Positions 42,930-52,098 of a stretch of 64,000 nt of DNA are shown here, in pieces. A program made the translations under genes and the position numbers. This DNA is from Candidatus Vecturithrix granuli. Lineage in GTDB: Bacteria; Moduliflexota; Moduliflexia; Moduliflexales; Moduliflexaceae. How positions within the stretch are numbered: position 1 is the stretch's first letter; every line of letters begins with the position of its first letter. The notes under the pieces are model-generated. The model did no database searches. It saw only the letters and a program-made list of their open reading frames with translations, and was not told the DNA's origin. The stretch is from the NCBI GenBank assembly GCA_000739535.1, contig DF820480.1, forward strand, positions 12,948 through 76,947, given 5' to 3'.

Positions 42930-43798
42930 ACGTCTATTTTGATTGCGACAATACCATGGGCCTGCCAGGCTGCGACATGGACGACGGCATGGCGCTGCTG
43001 TATCTGTTGGGACACGAGCGAATTCGCCTGCGCGCGGTCACGACAAGTTTCGGCAACAGCACGATTGCGCAAGTGCATGCCAACACGGAACGCATGTTTC
43101 GGGAACTGGGCCTTGAGCAGATTCCGCTGCGAAAAGGCGCGGCCTCGCCGCAGGAGCGTGAGAGTGAGGCTTCCAGGTTTTTAGCGTCTGCGCTGATGCA
43201 GGAGACTGAACCGGCGACCCTGCTGATTACCGGTTCACCCACCAACATCTACGCCGCCTGCCTTGAGAATGAGCGCATTCTCGCGCACATTGACGAAATG
43301 GTCTTCATGGGTGGCGTCACAGAGCCGCTCATCATCGGTGGCAAGCCGATGGCGGAACTGAATTTCTCCTCGGATCCCGAGGCCATGCATTATCTGATCA
43401 ATTGCCCGGTTCCCAAAACGATCATAAGCGCTCAGATATGCCTGAACGCCTTTTTCGATGCGTCGAAGATGGCTGAGGTACTGGAACATCAGGAGATTCC
43501 GGCGTTTGCGTATATGCGCGAGCCGCTGCAATTGTGGTACGATTTCATCAGCCGGCAATATGGCGCGCCGGGCTTTCACGCATGGGATGTGACGGCCGCG
43601 GTGTACCTGACGAACCCGGAATTGTTTGATCGCCGGGACATCAGCGTGACGTCAAGCGTCGCCGATTTGCAAAGCGGTTGGCTGCGCCTCGACCAGCAAT
43701 CCCACCTTAACCGGGTGAACGTGCCGGAACGCATCCTGGATAGGGACCGTTTCTGGCGTGAAATCTTTGCGACCTGGAAGGAAGTTCGACGCCCATGA
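42926..43798 (+). CDS. Nucleoside hydrolase (IUNH family)
   Basis: 290 residues from the ATG at 42926, with an AGGAGG ribosome-binding site; an upstream extension of the frame belongs to the ATPase remnant. The calcium-binding N-terminal aspartate cluster is visible as FDCDNTMGLPGCDMDDGMAL, corresponding to DTDxGxDDAxAL of the family. Later motifs are LLITGSPTNIYAAC and VFMGGVTE, then ELNFSSDPEAMHYL (NxxxDPxA). HAWDVTAAVYL supplies the C-terminal catalytic His-Asp pair. The enzyme cleaves the N-glycosidic bond of nucleosides to free base and ribose. It is followed by a phosphotransferase with an ATGA overlap, consistent with nucleoside or cofactor salvage. Confidence 0.92.
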   Translation: MNVYFDCDNTMGLPGCDMDDGMALLYLLGHERIRLRAVTTSFGNSTIAQVHANTERMFRELGLEQIPLRKGAASPQERESEASRFLASALMQETEPATLLITGSPTNIYAACLENERILAHIDEMVFMGGVTEPLIIGGKPMAELNFSSDPEAMHYLINCPVPKTIISAQICLNAFFDASKMAEVLEHQEIPAFAYMREPLQLWYDFISRQYGAPGFHAWDVTAAVYLTNPELFDRRDISVTSSVADLQSGWLRLDQQSHLNRVNVPERILDRDRFWREIFATWKEVRRP

Positions 43799-44856
43799 TT
43801 GATTCGCACGCCATGCAAACGCAGATAGAAAAATATCTCCGCACTCCTGAGGCCCTCCGGATTCCGGAGATCGGCGGGCGCGAGTTTCATGTGACGCTGC
43901 TTGCGCGCGGCGAATATAATCTGAATTATCTGCTGACCTCGCAGACTGACGACCGACAGTGTGTGTTCCGCGTCAATATTGGAACACAAATTAATCGCGC
44001 CGATCAAATTCTCTATGAATATCGCGCGCTCAAACTGCTTGCAGGCAGCGGCGTCACACCTGTGCCATATATGGTGGATGATTCGCGGGAATTTTTTCCA
44101 CAGGGGATTTTACTGATGGAGTATCTCCCCGGAGAACCTCTGGATTATAGGCGTGATACCGACGATGCGGCGCGCGTGTTTGCCGCGATTCATCAGGTTG
44201 ATGTTCCGGTAGAACAGAACCATCTGATTCGGGAGGATGCGCCGCTTTCGTTGATTTACGGCGAATGCGCCCGCCTGCTCGACGTCTATTTCACCTCCGA
44301 ACTCGCCGATCCTGAGATTCGAGCCTATTTACAGGAGGTACTCGCCTGGATGGATGCTCATCGAGGTGAGGAGCGCTATTACCAGGCCGATCCCTGGCCA
44401 TGCATTGTGAATACCGAAGTTAATTCCGGGAATTTCATTGTGAATCGCGATCTCCAGACGATTCATTTAGTAGATTGGGAAATGCCGCGCTGGGGCGATC
44501 CGTCGCAGGATTTATCGCATTTTTGCGCTCCGTTGACCACGCTCTGGAAAACCACATTCCGTATGACCGATGCTCAGAAGCGTGCGTTCCTGAACGCGTA
44601 TAAAGCCCATATCAAAGACTCTCATCTGCGCGACACCTTAGACGAGCGCGTCCGGCTGCGCGACCCCTTTGTCTATCTGCGCGGCATCTCCTGGTCAGCG
44701 ATGGGGTGGGTCGCGTATCAGACCACCTTCAGCGGCATGAAAAATCAGGATACCTGGGACAAATTACAGCAATACATGCAATTAGAATTCATCCGGTCAT
44801 TGTTTGATCCTTACCTCGGCGGAGAATTGATCATATCGCTTTCTCCAACGAATTGA
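43795..44856 (+). CDS. Aminoglycoside phosphotransferase/choline kinase-like protein with altered Brenner motif
   Basis: 353 residues, starting inside the stop of the nucleoside hydrolase gene. The kinase-like fold is recognisable: CVFRVN for the nucleotide-binding lysine strand (here Arg), the YRALKLLAGSG helix, ILLMEYLPGEPLD as hinge, and VDWEMPRWGDPSQDLSHF as the metal-binding DxD-like segment (Asp227). The catalytic loop, usually HGDxxxxN, reads NTEVNSGN (206-213), so both the His and the catalytic Asp are replaced. Either the loop uses Glu208 or the protein is a non-canonical or inactive kinase. The substrate is probably a small alcohol or nucleoside-derived sugar, judging from its partner; that is inference. 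Confidence 0.8.
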   Translation: MIDSHAMQTQIEKYLRTPEALRIPEIGGREFHVTLLARGEYNLNYLLTSQTDDRQCVFRVNIGTQINRADQILYEYRALKLLAGSGVTPVPYMVDDSREFFPQGILLMEYLPGEPLDYRRDTDDAARVFAAIHQVDVPVEQNHLIREDAPLSLIYGECARLLDVYFTSELADPEIRAYLQEVLAWMDAHRGEERYYQADPWPCIVNTEVNSGNFIVNRDLQTIHLVDWEMPRWGDPSQDLSHFCAPLTTLWKTTFRMTDAQKRAFLNAYKAHIKDSHLRDTLDERVRLRDPFVYLRGISWSAMGWVAYQTTFSGMKNQDTWDKLQQYMQLEFIRSLFDPYLGGELIISLSPTN

Positions 44857-44927
44857 AAAAAACTGCCCCTGACCGAAATGAACTTAAGTTTGCATTTGAA
44901 AACGGTTACAATATTTCGAAAAAAAAG

Positions 44928-44956
44928 TTGACAGGTTCAAATTCATATTTGACAAT
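44928..44956 (+). promoter_or_regulatory. Sigma-70-type promoter candidate for the Dpp/Opp-type transporter
   Basis: TTGACA at 44928-44933, a 17-bp AT-rich spacer, then GACAAT at 44951-44956 (four of six to TATAAT). It lies in the 263-bp gap 44857-45119 before the binding-protein gene, which is otherwise AT-rich with no gene. Confidence 0.55.
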
Positions 44957-45119
44957 ACCCTCTTCATTTTACCATGAAAGGCAAAACCTAATTTAGTAAG
45001 GAGGTGAAAACATTCTCTCTGGTTTTCTTGTGTTGAGGTGGAGTTGTATTTTAATCAAACCCTTCATACATGCAGGTGCATATAGGATAATTCATTAACA
45101 AAATAAGAAGGAGGAACTT

Positions 45120-47147
45120 ATGAGAAGATGCTTAGTGCTTTTTGTATGTTTGACATTATTTTGGTCCGGAATCACATTTGGAGAAGGCTCTACCGTTCAA
45201 AATCCCATGGGGGTGCCGGCAGGAAAGTTCCCGGGCCAGTGGGACCTTCAAGAGTTTGAGAAACTGGCAAATGTGACGCTGACATTTAAGGAAAACCCCG
45301 ACATTGCAAAGTATAATGCGATGATCGTCGGGAATCCGCCTCTCCCTCCAGTAAAAGACCGTATTCCAGAGGAGGCCTTGGTGCTTCAGCCATACTTTGA
45401 AATCGGCCGCTATGGCGGGCGTCTTCAAGGACATTCAGGGGCGACTGAGGCTGGTACGTCAGATATATTATCATTGCGGCATGTGAACCTAGTGCGTATT
45501 TCTGAGGACTATAAGAGCATCAAGCCGGACATTGCCAAAGACTGGGAATGGAACGACGATTATACCGAAATTATCTTTACGCTTCGAAAAGGGCACAAGT
45601 GGTCTGATGGTCAGCCCTTTACCGCAGCGGATATTGAGTTCTGGTACAACGATCTGGTTCTCAATCCGCAGATTTATGCGAATCCTCCATCTTATGCAAC
45701 CCATGCTGGTCAACCTTACAAGGTGGAGGCTCTCAACGAAACACAGGTGAAGTTTACTTTTGCAGCGCCCTATCCGGGGTTTCTTTTGTTCTATGCGACA
45801 GCCTATGTCCAGCCCTTTCAGCCGAAACACTTCTATGAACAATACCACATCACATACAATCCTGACGCTGATAAATTGGCAAAGGAAAAGGGATTTAAAG
45901 ACTGGGCTGAACTTGTGAATGTGTTCTATGGCAATAGCGACTGGAAGGATGTCCCGTCGCCCATGCTGAAGGGATTCTTCGACTTTGATGAGCCAACCCT
46001 GGAAGCCTTTATCGTTGTCAAAGATACCCCTAACGGCCGGTTTCATGTGCCGAATCCCTATTTCCATCAGATCGACACCGCAGGGAATCAGTTGCCCTAT
46101 ATCAGCGAGATTGAAGAAACTTATGTCCCTGACCTTGAAATATGGAAGCTGAGAATCACCAAAGGGCAGATTGATTATAAGACCCAGGCCATGCTGCTTG
46201 AGGATTATCCGCTCTTTAAGGAGAACGAACAAGCCGGGAACTATACGGTGTATCTGGCGCCTGCTCCAGGAAATAATCAGTGGTATTCCCCCAATACAAC
46301 TGTGAAAGATCCGGAACTAAACAAGATTTTCAGCGATGTTCGTTTCCGTCAGGCCTTGTCGCTGGCAATTAACCGGGATGAGATCAATGAACTTATTTAC
46401 CTGGGCCAGGGCGTGCCGCAGCAATTTGTCCCAATAGATCCGACAACAACCAATCTGCCTACCCAGGAGGATCTTGAGTACTATGCCAAGTACGATCCGG
46501 CCCAGGCCAGGAAACTGCTGGATGACATGGGATTAAAGGATACGGATGGCGATGGTTTCAGGGAGCGCCTGGACGGAAGCAGACTGGCTATTGATTTATT
46601 CCACTCAAATCAGGAACAATCGCCGCGGATGCACGAGCTGGTACGCGATTACTGGGCTGCTGTCGGGGTAAGAGTGATGCTGAAGGAAGTCAGCTCAGAC
46701 GAGTACCGCGCCCGGACGAACAACAATGATGGCGAACTCGCCACCTGGGGCGGCTCTGATACCAATCCATGGCTGATCCTGACAAACGCCCTGGTTTTTA
46801 CTCCACCTTTTGGTGGTTACTTTACGACGGGAACAGGGTATGGCTGGGCTTCATGGATGCAGAGCGGCGGCAAAGAGGGGGTTGAACCTCCTGCGGATAT
46901 CAAGCGGCTGTATGAATTGAGCGATGAGTTTGTGAAATATCCTCTTGATACTCCGGAGAGTAACCGCATTGGCCGTGAAATTATAGATATCCACCTGAGA
47001 AATCTGTGGAAGATCGGTACGGTAGGCAGCATCCCGCTTCCAATCATAGTCAGCAACAAAATCGGCAATTTCAGTCCTTTTCAGGTGTGGTCTCCGGCCT
47101 ACTGGGCGTATGCGTACCGCCCGACTCAATGGTATTTTAAAGAATAA
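45120..47147 (+). CDS. ABC transporter substrate-binding protein, family 5 (oligopeptide/oligosaccharide type)
   Basis: 675 residues with an AGGAGGA ribosome-binding site. The signal peptide is residues about 1-21 (MRRCLVLF to ITFG); no lipobox, so a soluble periplasmic protein. Family-5 motifs: DIAKDWEWNDDYTEIIFTLR and GHKWSDGQPFTAADIEFWYND near 135-175, and FSDVRFRQALSLAINRDEI near 405-425. At 675 residues it is longer than typical dipeptide binders (about 540) and resembles the long family-5 proteins that bind oligosaccharides in Thermotoga-like bacteria. The opposing TIM-barrel sugar isomerase and GH4 operon nearby support a sugar ligand, but peptides cannot be excluded. A strong terminator hairpin directly follows, which would make this gene the most highly expressed of the operon. 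Confidence 0.92.
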   Translation: MRRCLVLFVCLTLFWSGITFGEGSTVQNPMGVPAGKFPGQWDLQEFEKLANVTLTFKENPDIAKYNAMIVGNPPLPPVKDRIPEEALVLQPYFEIGRYGGRLQGHSGATEAGTSDILSLRHVNLVRISEDYKSIKPDIAKDWEWNDDYTEIIFTLRKGHKWSDGQPFTAADIEFWYNDLVLNPQIYANPPSYATHAGQPYKVEALNETQVKFTFAAPYPGFLLFYATAYVQPFQPKHFYEQYHITYNPDADKLAKEKGFKDWAELVNVFYGNSDWKDVPSPMLKGFFDFDEPTLEAFIVVKDTPNGRFHVPNPYFHQIDTAGNQLPYISEIEETYVPDLEIWKLRITKGQIDYKTQAMLLEDYPLFKENEQAGNYTVYLAPAPGNNQWYSPNTTVKDPELNKIFSDVRFRQALSLAINRDEINELIYLGQGVPQQFVPIDPTTTNLPTQEDLEYYAKYDPAQARKLLDDMGLKDTDGDGFRERLDGSRLAIDLFHSNQEQSPRMHELVRDYWAAVGVRVMLKEVSSDEYRARTNNNDGELATWGGSDTNPWLILTNALVFTPPFGGYFTTGTGYGWASWMQSGGKEGVEPPADIKRLYELSDEFVKYPLDTPESNRIGREIIDIHLRNLWKIGTVGSIPLPIIVSNKIGNFSPFQVWSPAYWAYAYRPTQWYFKE

Positions 47148-47160
47148 CACTGGCATGGGT

Positions 47161-47200
47161 CAGCATAGGGGGTATCACAGTACCCTCTATGCTGTTCTTT
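47161..47200 (+). terminator. Rho-independent terminator/attenuator after the binding-protein gene
   Basis: CAGCATAGGGGGTA pairs with TACCCTCTATGCTG (one G-T wobble) around a 6-nt loop and is followed by TTCTTTTCC. Placed between binding-protein and permease genes, it would reduce read-through to the permeases, a usual way to set binding protein in excess. Confidence 0.85.
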
Positions 47201-47210
47201 TCCTGTGAAA

Positions 47211-47309
47211 CTACAAGGATTTCGTGTAGGAAGGATTCTCAAAGGCATGGTTCGATGTCACACCGACCAATTCTCCCTCAGGAATCCTTCCTACAGAAAA
47301 TCCTTGTAG
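47211..47309. repeat. Palindromic element, CTACAAGGATTT family, third copy
   Basis: Arms at 47211-47238 and 47281-47309 (CTACAAGGATTTC..., GTAGGAAGGATTC) pair over about 28 bp with one or two mismatches; the loop is 42 bp. The outer end is shared with the elements at 30154 and 31267. Confidence 0.8.
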
Positions 47310-47408
47310 TTTGATAATGCCAGGTGAGCCGTCCACTCGAAATGATTCCTTTGCAGCAGAGCAGCTCTGGTGACTCTGTCGCAATATTTACAAAAGAGGC
47401 GTGTAATC

Positions 47409-48404
47409 ATGATTGGGTTTATAGTGCGGCGCTTTGCCGGAATGCTGGTAACAATGGTATGTGTTTCAATCCTTGTTTTTTTTATCATGCGGCTGCCCCC
47501 GGGAGATTATGCTGAAAGACATGCTTTCCGGAAATTCGCCGGATCCGGCACCATTATCACTGAGTCTGATATCCAGGCGCTCAAGGTCAGGTTTGGGCTG
47601 AATAAGCCTGGCTGGCGGCTGTATCTTGACTGGGTATGGGGTATCGTAACCCGTTTTGATTTCGGCCGGGCGTTTACCACAGAAACGTCAGTGAACCATG
47701 TTATTGGTCAGCGTTGGATTTTAACGCTGGCTCTGCTTGTCGCAGCAATTATCTTAACCTATGGGACAGCTATTCCCATAGGCATCTATGCCGCCATGCA
47801 CCGGCATTCGCTTACTGACTATACCTTAACTGTCGTCAGTTATCTGGGACTTGCGATACCAGGGTTTCTGCTCGCATTAGTGCTGCTCTACTTTATCAGC
47901 ACCTATTTTGGCGGTACGGTCGGGGGGCTTTTTTCGCCGCAGTATATAGATGCGCCCTGGAGCATGGCAAAAGTGCTTGATCTGTTAAGTCATCTTGTTA
48001 TCCCGGCAATTATGCTGGCCTGGTCAGCGACAGCATTACAGTTGCAGACCGTGCGAGCAACTATGTCTGATGAGATCAACAAACTTTCTGTCACCGCTGC
48101 CCGGGCCCGTGGGAATCCTGAATGGAAAGTCATGGTCAAATATCCAGCCCGTCTTGCGATAAATCCTGTCGCCGGGAGCATCGGTTTTGATGTGAACCGC
48201 ATCTTTTCAGATCTACCCATCGTGGCGCTTGTACTTGGACTCTCGGATCTGGGGGAACTCCTCATCAAGTCCTATATTGATCTGGATATGTATGTTGCCG
48301 GCACCATCTTGCTGCTGCTAACGTTCGTGGTGGTTGTGATGAATTTCTTTTCCGACATCCTACTGGCATTTTTGGATCCGCGGATTAAACTTCTGGGAAA
48401 CTAA
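47409..48404 (+). CDS. Dpp/Opp-type ABC transporter permease, DppB-like
   Basis: 331 residues from the ATG at 47409; the in-frame start at 47370 lies upstream of the AAGAGGCG ribosome-binding site and is rejected. N-terminal MIGFIVRRFAGMLVTMV and FFIMRLPPGD are the classical DppB opening. About six membrane segments lie at roughly 9-28, 103-130, 140-165, 195-215, 265-285 and 300-325. The cytoplasmic coupling loop, TAARARGNPEWKVMVKYPAR, corresponds to the EAA motif. It forms the channel with the next gene's product. Confidence 0.93.
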   Translation: MIGFIVRRFAGMLVTMVCVSILVFFIMRLPPGDYAERHAFRKFAGSGTIITESDIQALKVRFGLNKPGWRLYLDWVWGIVTRFDFGRAFTTETSVNHVIGQRWILTLALLVAAIILTYGTAIPIGIYAAMHRHSLTDYTLTVVSYLGLAIPGFLLALVLLYFISTYFGGTVGGLFSPQYIDAPWSMAKVLDLLSHLVIPAIMLAWSATALQLQTVRATMSDEINKLSVTAARARGNPEWKVMVKYPARLAINPVAGSIGFDVNRIFSDLPIVALVLGLSDLGELLIKSYIDLDMYVAGTILLLLTFVVVVMNFFSDILLAFLDPRIKLLGN

Positions 48405-48423
48405 AAGAAGGGAGTCAAGCATA

Positions 48424-48453
48424 GAAACCGGGTTTTTCGAAAAACCCGGTTTC
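48424..48453. repeat. Perfect 30-bp palindrome between the two permease genes
   Basis: GAAACCGGGTTTTTC is followed immediately by its exact complement, with no spacer. The same AACCGGGTTT arms form the hairpin at 54858-54890. It lies 20 bp upstream of the DppC-like gene's ribosome-binding region. Confidence 0.9.
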
Positions 48454-48472
48454 TTACACTGGAGAGAGTGGA

Positions 48473-49678
48473 ATGATGAGTGTTACTGGTACCAAAGATA
48501 TTCCGGCAGGAGACGCCGCCCAATTATCCCCGCAGGCCCTGAAATACTATTCTGCGACCCAGTGGCAGCTTATTTGGAGGCGCTTCAAGAAACACCGGAC
48601 GGCTCTGGCAGGAGGCTGCGTCCTCCTTTTTATGCTGTTTATTGGGGCGTTTGCTGGTTTCCTCGCGCCTTATGGAGGGACGACGCGCAACAGACAGTAT
48701 GTGATGGGGCCTCCCCAAATTCCCCATTTCTGGGACGAAGACGGGCTTTCTTTCCGCCCTTTTATTTATGGAGTCAAGACCGCGCGTGACCCTGTGACTC
48801 TACGGGCAGTCCCGGTTGTAGATAGAAACGTTCGCAAGCCAATCTACTTTTTTGTCCGGGCAGAAACATACACATTTCTCGGACTTTTTAAAACCAATAT
48901 CCATCTTTTTGGTCTGCACAAGGACCTGTCCCCGTATTTTCAGGCAGAGGAAATTCCTCAGAATGTGCAGATAGATATGATCCATCTGTTCGGAACAGAT
49001 GACATGGGGCGGGATCTTTTTTCTCGGCTGCTGTATGGTACCTGGACCTCTCTCACCATCGGGATTATCGGGGTGCTTATTGCCTTTGTGCTTGCCCTGA
49101 TTATAGGGGGCATCGCAGGGTATTACAGCGGCTGGATTGACTATGGAATTCAGCGGTTTACGGAAATCGTACGCGTCGTGCCGGTTATACCGCTATACAT
49201 GGGGCTTGCGGCTGCGTTTCCCAAGGAATGGTCAACACAGCAGATCTACTTTGCCATGACGCTTATTCTCGGACTGGTTGGATGGCCGACATTGGCAAGG
49301 CGCATCAGGGGCCAACTGTTATCATTGAGAGATGAAGATTATGTTGTTGCCGCACGCCTGGCCGGCGCCGGACCGGCCCGGATCATCGCGCGCCACATGC
49401 TGCCCTCTTTCACCAGCTACATCATCGTCGATCTGGTCATCTCATTCCCCTACATGATCCTGTCTGAAACAGCGTTAAGCTTTGTCGGACTTGGGCTGCG
49501 GCCTCCCTCGATCAGTTGGGGAGTTCTGCTGCGAAATGCCCAGAATGTCAGGACAATTCAACAAGCTCCGTGGCTGTTTATCCCGGCCGGCTTCGTGATT
49601 GTGGCCGTGCTGGCGTTCACAATCCTGGGCGACGGAGTACGGGATGCTGCTGATCCTTACATGGTGAGCAGTTCCTGA
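48473..49678 (+). CDS. Dpp/Opp-type ABC transporter permease, DppC-like
   Basis: 401 residues; GGAGAG precedes two consecutive ATGs (48473 and 48476). The N-terminal cytoplasmic arm contains WRRFKKHRTALAGGCVLL, the DppC opening, and the first membrane segment covers about 43-65. A long periplasmic insert (about 70-165) is typical of permeases paired with oversized family-5 binding proteins. Four or five more segments follow at about 200-230, 250-270, 280-295, 330-350 and 370-390. The coupling loop is VVAARLAGAGPARIIARHMLP, with FGTDDMGRDLFSR before it. It partners the DppB-like subunit encoded just upstream. Confidence 0.93.
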   Translation: MMSVTGTKDIPAGDAAQLSPQALKYYSATQWQLIWRRFKKHRTALAGGCVLLFMLFIGAFAGFLAPYGGTTRNRQYVMGPPQIPHFWDEDGLSFRPFIYGVKTARDPVTLRAVPVVDRNVRKPIYFFVRAETYTFLGLFKTNIHLFGLHKDLSPYFQAEEIPQNVQIDMIHLFGTDDMGRDLFSRLLYGTWTSLTIGIIGVLIAFVLALIIGGIAGYYSGWIDYGIQRFTEIVRVVPVIPLYMGLAAAFPKEWSTQQIYFAMTLILGLVGWPTLARRIRGQLLSLRDEDYVVAARLAGAGPARIIARHMLPSFTSYIIVDLVISFPYMILSETALSFVGLGLRPPSISWGVLLRNAQNVRTIQQAPWLFIPAGFVIVAVLAFTILGDGVRDAADPYMVSSS

Positions 49679-49698
49679 TAACACTTATAGTGCTTTGG

Positions 49699-49804
49699 GA
49701 CAGAAGTTCTTACTATCAGGATTTGTCGGACCCTGTCGGACAAGTCTGAGTTATTCGACAAGGCCACCTCAGTCAAGGATTTCCGAGGTAGTAAAACTTC
49801 TGTC
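49699..49804. repeat. Palindromic element after the DppC-like gene
   Basis: GACAGAAGTTCTTACTATC (49699-49717) is inverted at 49785-49804 (core AGTAAAACTTCTGTC) with a few mismatches. The interior has a tandem GTCGGACCCT/GTCGGACAAG and a CGACAAGG inversion. It fills the first part of the 307-bp gap 49679-49985. Confidence 0.7.
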
Positions 49805-49815
49805 TAAGAGCAATA

Positions 49816-49938
49816 ATTTTTGGTAGTGGCTACCTTGTACATGATGACCGGTCGTCGAGCGGAGTCGAGACGAGCACGCAGGCGTTCCCTTCGACTTCGC
49901 TCAGGGAACGTGCATCATGTACAGGATACCACTACCTA
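49816..49938. repeat. Nested palindromic element, GGTAGTGG family
   Basis: The outer arms, 49822-49846 and 49913-49936, share GGTAGTGG and TGTACATGATG and pair over about 24 bp with a few mismatches. The interior contains CGTTCCCTTCGACTTCGC with its own inverted AGGGAACG (about 49884-49910). The outer end plus flanking AATTTTTGG also occurs inverted at 63100-63118, so the elements at 49816 and 63000 are one family. Confidence 0.75.
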
Positions 49939-49985
49939 ATTTCTCACATAAGAGTTTCAGTTTACGAAAGAGGAGTGACAGGTTT

Positions 49986-51041
49986 ATGAGCTGCACAGCA
50001 AAACCCGCTTCAGGACAAACGGGGACAATGGATGCCGGTGAAGACAATATTATTCAGGTAAAGGGGCTTGAGATTTCTTTTAAAACGGATGAGGGCCTTA
50101 TCCGCGCTGTAGATGGCGTTGATTTTTCAGTAGGACGGGGCAGAACCCTTGGGCTGGTAGGCGAGAGCGGTTCAGGAAAGAGCGTCAGTACCTGGGCGAT
50201 TATGAAGCTTTTGCCGAAGAGCGCTGTGATCCATGAAAACTCTTCCATTCTGCTGAAACGGAAGGATGGAAATGTTATTGATATTACGAAGCTCAACTCT
50301 TCAGGACAGATGATTGAAGATATCCGCGGCGGCGATGTTTCTATCGTTTTCCAGGAACCCATGAGCTCCTTTTCGCCGGTCTATACAATCGGCAACCAGA
50401 TTTCAGAAGCAATCATGCTGCATCGTCGCTTAAGTAAGCAGGAGGCCAGAGAAATTGCGGTGAATATGCTTGACCGCGTAGGCATTCCTAATCCTGCCCG
50501 GCGCTTTAACGAATATCCCTTTGAACTGTCTGGCGGTATGCGGCAGCGCGCAATGATTGCCATAGCGTTATGCACGCATCCTTCCCTGTTAATTGCCGAC
50601 GAACCGACGACAGCTCTGGATGTGACCATTCAGGCTCAAGTGCTGGAATTGATGAAGGAACTGCAGAGTGATTTAAACATGTCAACGATTTTTATTACCC
50701 ATAACCTGGGGGTCATTGCTCAAATGGCTGACGAGATTGCGGTGATGTACCTCGGAGGCATCGTCGAACGCGGCCTATGCCGCGACATCTTTTTTGATCC
50801 CAAACACCCCTACACCGTGAATCTGTTACGGGCGATTCCGCGTTTGGGCAGGGCGCGGAATCAGCGCCTTGTGCCGATTTCGGGCATGATTCCCAGCCCA
50901 CTGGAGCGGCCGCCGGGCTGCCGCTTTCATACTCGCTGCGAACAGATGATCCCTGGACGCTGTAATGTGTATATCCCTGAAACAGTCAAGATAACTGAAA
51001 ACCATACGGTTGATTGCTTTCTCTACTCAGATTCAGTTTGA
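49986..51041 (+). CDS. Dpp/Opp-type ABC transporter ATPase, DppD-like
   Basis: 351 residues from the ATG at 49986, preceded by GAGGAG; the longer frame from 49917 begins in the repeat element. Walker A GESGSGKSVS near residue 61, Q-loop FQEPMSSFSP, signature LSGGMRQRAMIAIAL, Walker B LLIADEPTTALD and switch ITHNLG are all intact. The C-terminal oligopeptide-type extension is CRFHTRCEQMIPGRC with its cysteine cluster. It energises the transporter together with the next gene's product. Confidence 0.95.
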   Translation: MSCTAKPASGQTGTMDAGEDNIIQVKGLEISFKTDEGLIRAVDGVDFSVGRGRTLGLVGESGSGKSVSTWAIMKLLPKSAVIHENSSILLKRKDGNVIDITKLNSSGQMIEDIRGGDVSIVFQEPMSSFSPVYTIGNQISEAIMLHRRLSKQEAREIAVNMLDRVGIPNPARRFNEYPFELSGGMRQRAMIAIALCTHPSLLIADEPTTALDVTIQAQVLELMKELQSDLNMSTIFITHNLGVIAQMADEIAVMYLGGIVERGLCRDIFFDPKHPYTVNLLRAIPRLGRARNQRLVPISGMIPSPLERPPGCRFHTRCEQMIPGRCNVYIPETVKITENHTVDCFLYSDSV

Positions 51042-51072
51042 CCGTCCGGAAGTTGTGTGAAGGAGCAACCAG

Positions 51073-52098
51073 ATGTCGAAGGAAACATGGAAATTGCTGG
51101 AAGTTGAGGATCTCAAAAAACACTTTCCTTTAAGGAAAGGACGCCTGGGTTTAAAGGATATTGAAACAGTTAAGGCTGTAGATGGCGTCAGTTTTTACAT
51201 TAACCAGGGAGAAACCTTCGGTTTAGTCGGAGAGAGCGGATCAGGCAAGACAACTGTAGGACGGACGATTCTGCGGGCGATTGAGCCTGACAGCGGCAAG
51301 GTGATGATCCGGCTGACGCCGGAAGAAGCGACTGATATCCTGGCGCTTGACAGGAAACATCTCAAGGCGTTCCGGAAGCAGATGCAACTGATCTTTCAGG
51401 ATCCCTATTCCTCTCTCAATCCAAGAATGACTGTCAGAGATATTATTGCCGAACCCCTTATAATCAATAAAATCTACAATGGATCTCAACTTGAGGAACG
51501 TGTCCGTGAAATAGCGAATCAATGCCGGTTAAACGTTGAACATCTGCGCCGCTTCCCCCATGCCTTCAGCGGAGGACAACGGCAGCGGATCGGGATAGCC
51601 CGCGCTCTGGCATTGAATCCCAGGCTCATTGTCTGTGATGAACCGGTTTCCGCCCTGGATGTCTCGGTACAGGCAGAGATACTGAATCTGCTTATAGATC
51701 TTCAAAATACGCTGAGCTTGACCTATCTCTTTGTCGCTCACGATTTAAGCGTCATTGAGTATATCTGCGACCGGATAGGGGTCATGTATCTTGGCCGCAT
51801 TGTTGAAATGGCGCCGACAGTGGAGCTATTTTCAAGACCTCTCCATCCATATACCGAGGCGCTGATGTCAGCTATCCCGGCCCCGGATCCTGATGCCCCC
51901 ATGAAACCTGCCATACTTCAAGGGGAAATTCCCAGTCCCACCAATCCTCCCTCAGGCTGCCACCTGCATCCGCGCTGCAGGTATGCCCAGGAAATCTGTA
52001 GAAAGGAAAGGCCGGAGTGGAAGGAGTATGGCCCAGACCATTTTTCGGCCTGCCACTTTTCCAGCACACTGGATTTGATGGCGACAACGTCAGGTTAA
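51073..52098 (+). CDS. Dpp/Opp-type ABC transporter ATPase, DppF-like
   Basis: 341 residues with an AAGGAG ribosome-binding site, 31 bp after the previous gene. Intact Walker A GESGSGKTTVG, Q-loop FQDPYSSLNPRM, signature FSGGQRQRIGIARAL, Walker B LIVCDEPVSALD and switch VAHDLS. The C-terminal cysteine-containing extension (SGCHLHPRCRYAQEIC) is characteristic of DppF/OppF subunits. A heterodimer with the DppD-like subunit is expected. It is the last gene of the importer operon. Confidence 0.95.
   Translation: MSKETWKLLEVEDLKKHFPLRKGRLGLKDIETVKAVDGVSFYINQGETFGLVGESGSGKTTVGRTILRAIEPDSGKVMIRLTPEEATDILALDRKHLKAFRKQMQLIFQDPYSSLNPRMTVRDIIAEPLIINKIYNGSQLEERVREIANQCRLNVEHLRRFPHAFSGGQRQRIGIARALALNPRLIVCDEPVSALDVSVQAEILNLLIDLQNTLSLTYLFVAHDLSVIEYICDRIGVMYLGRIVEMAPTVELFSRPLHPYTEALMSAIPAPDPDAPMKPAILQGEIPSPTNPPSGCHLHPRCRYAQEICRKERPEWKEYGPDHFSACHFSSTLDLMATTSG

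Noticed and set aside
45489-46232. 247-codon minus-strand open frame
   Set aside because: Shadow of the family-5 binding-protein gene; low-complexity basic/hydrophobic sequence with no recognisable domain.
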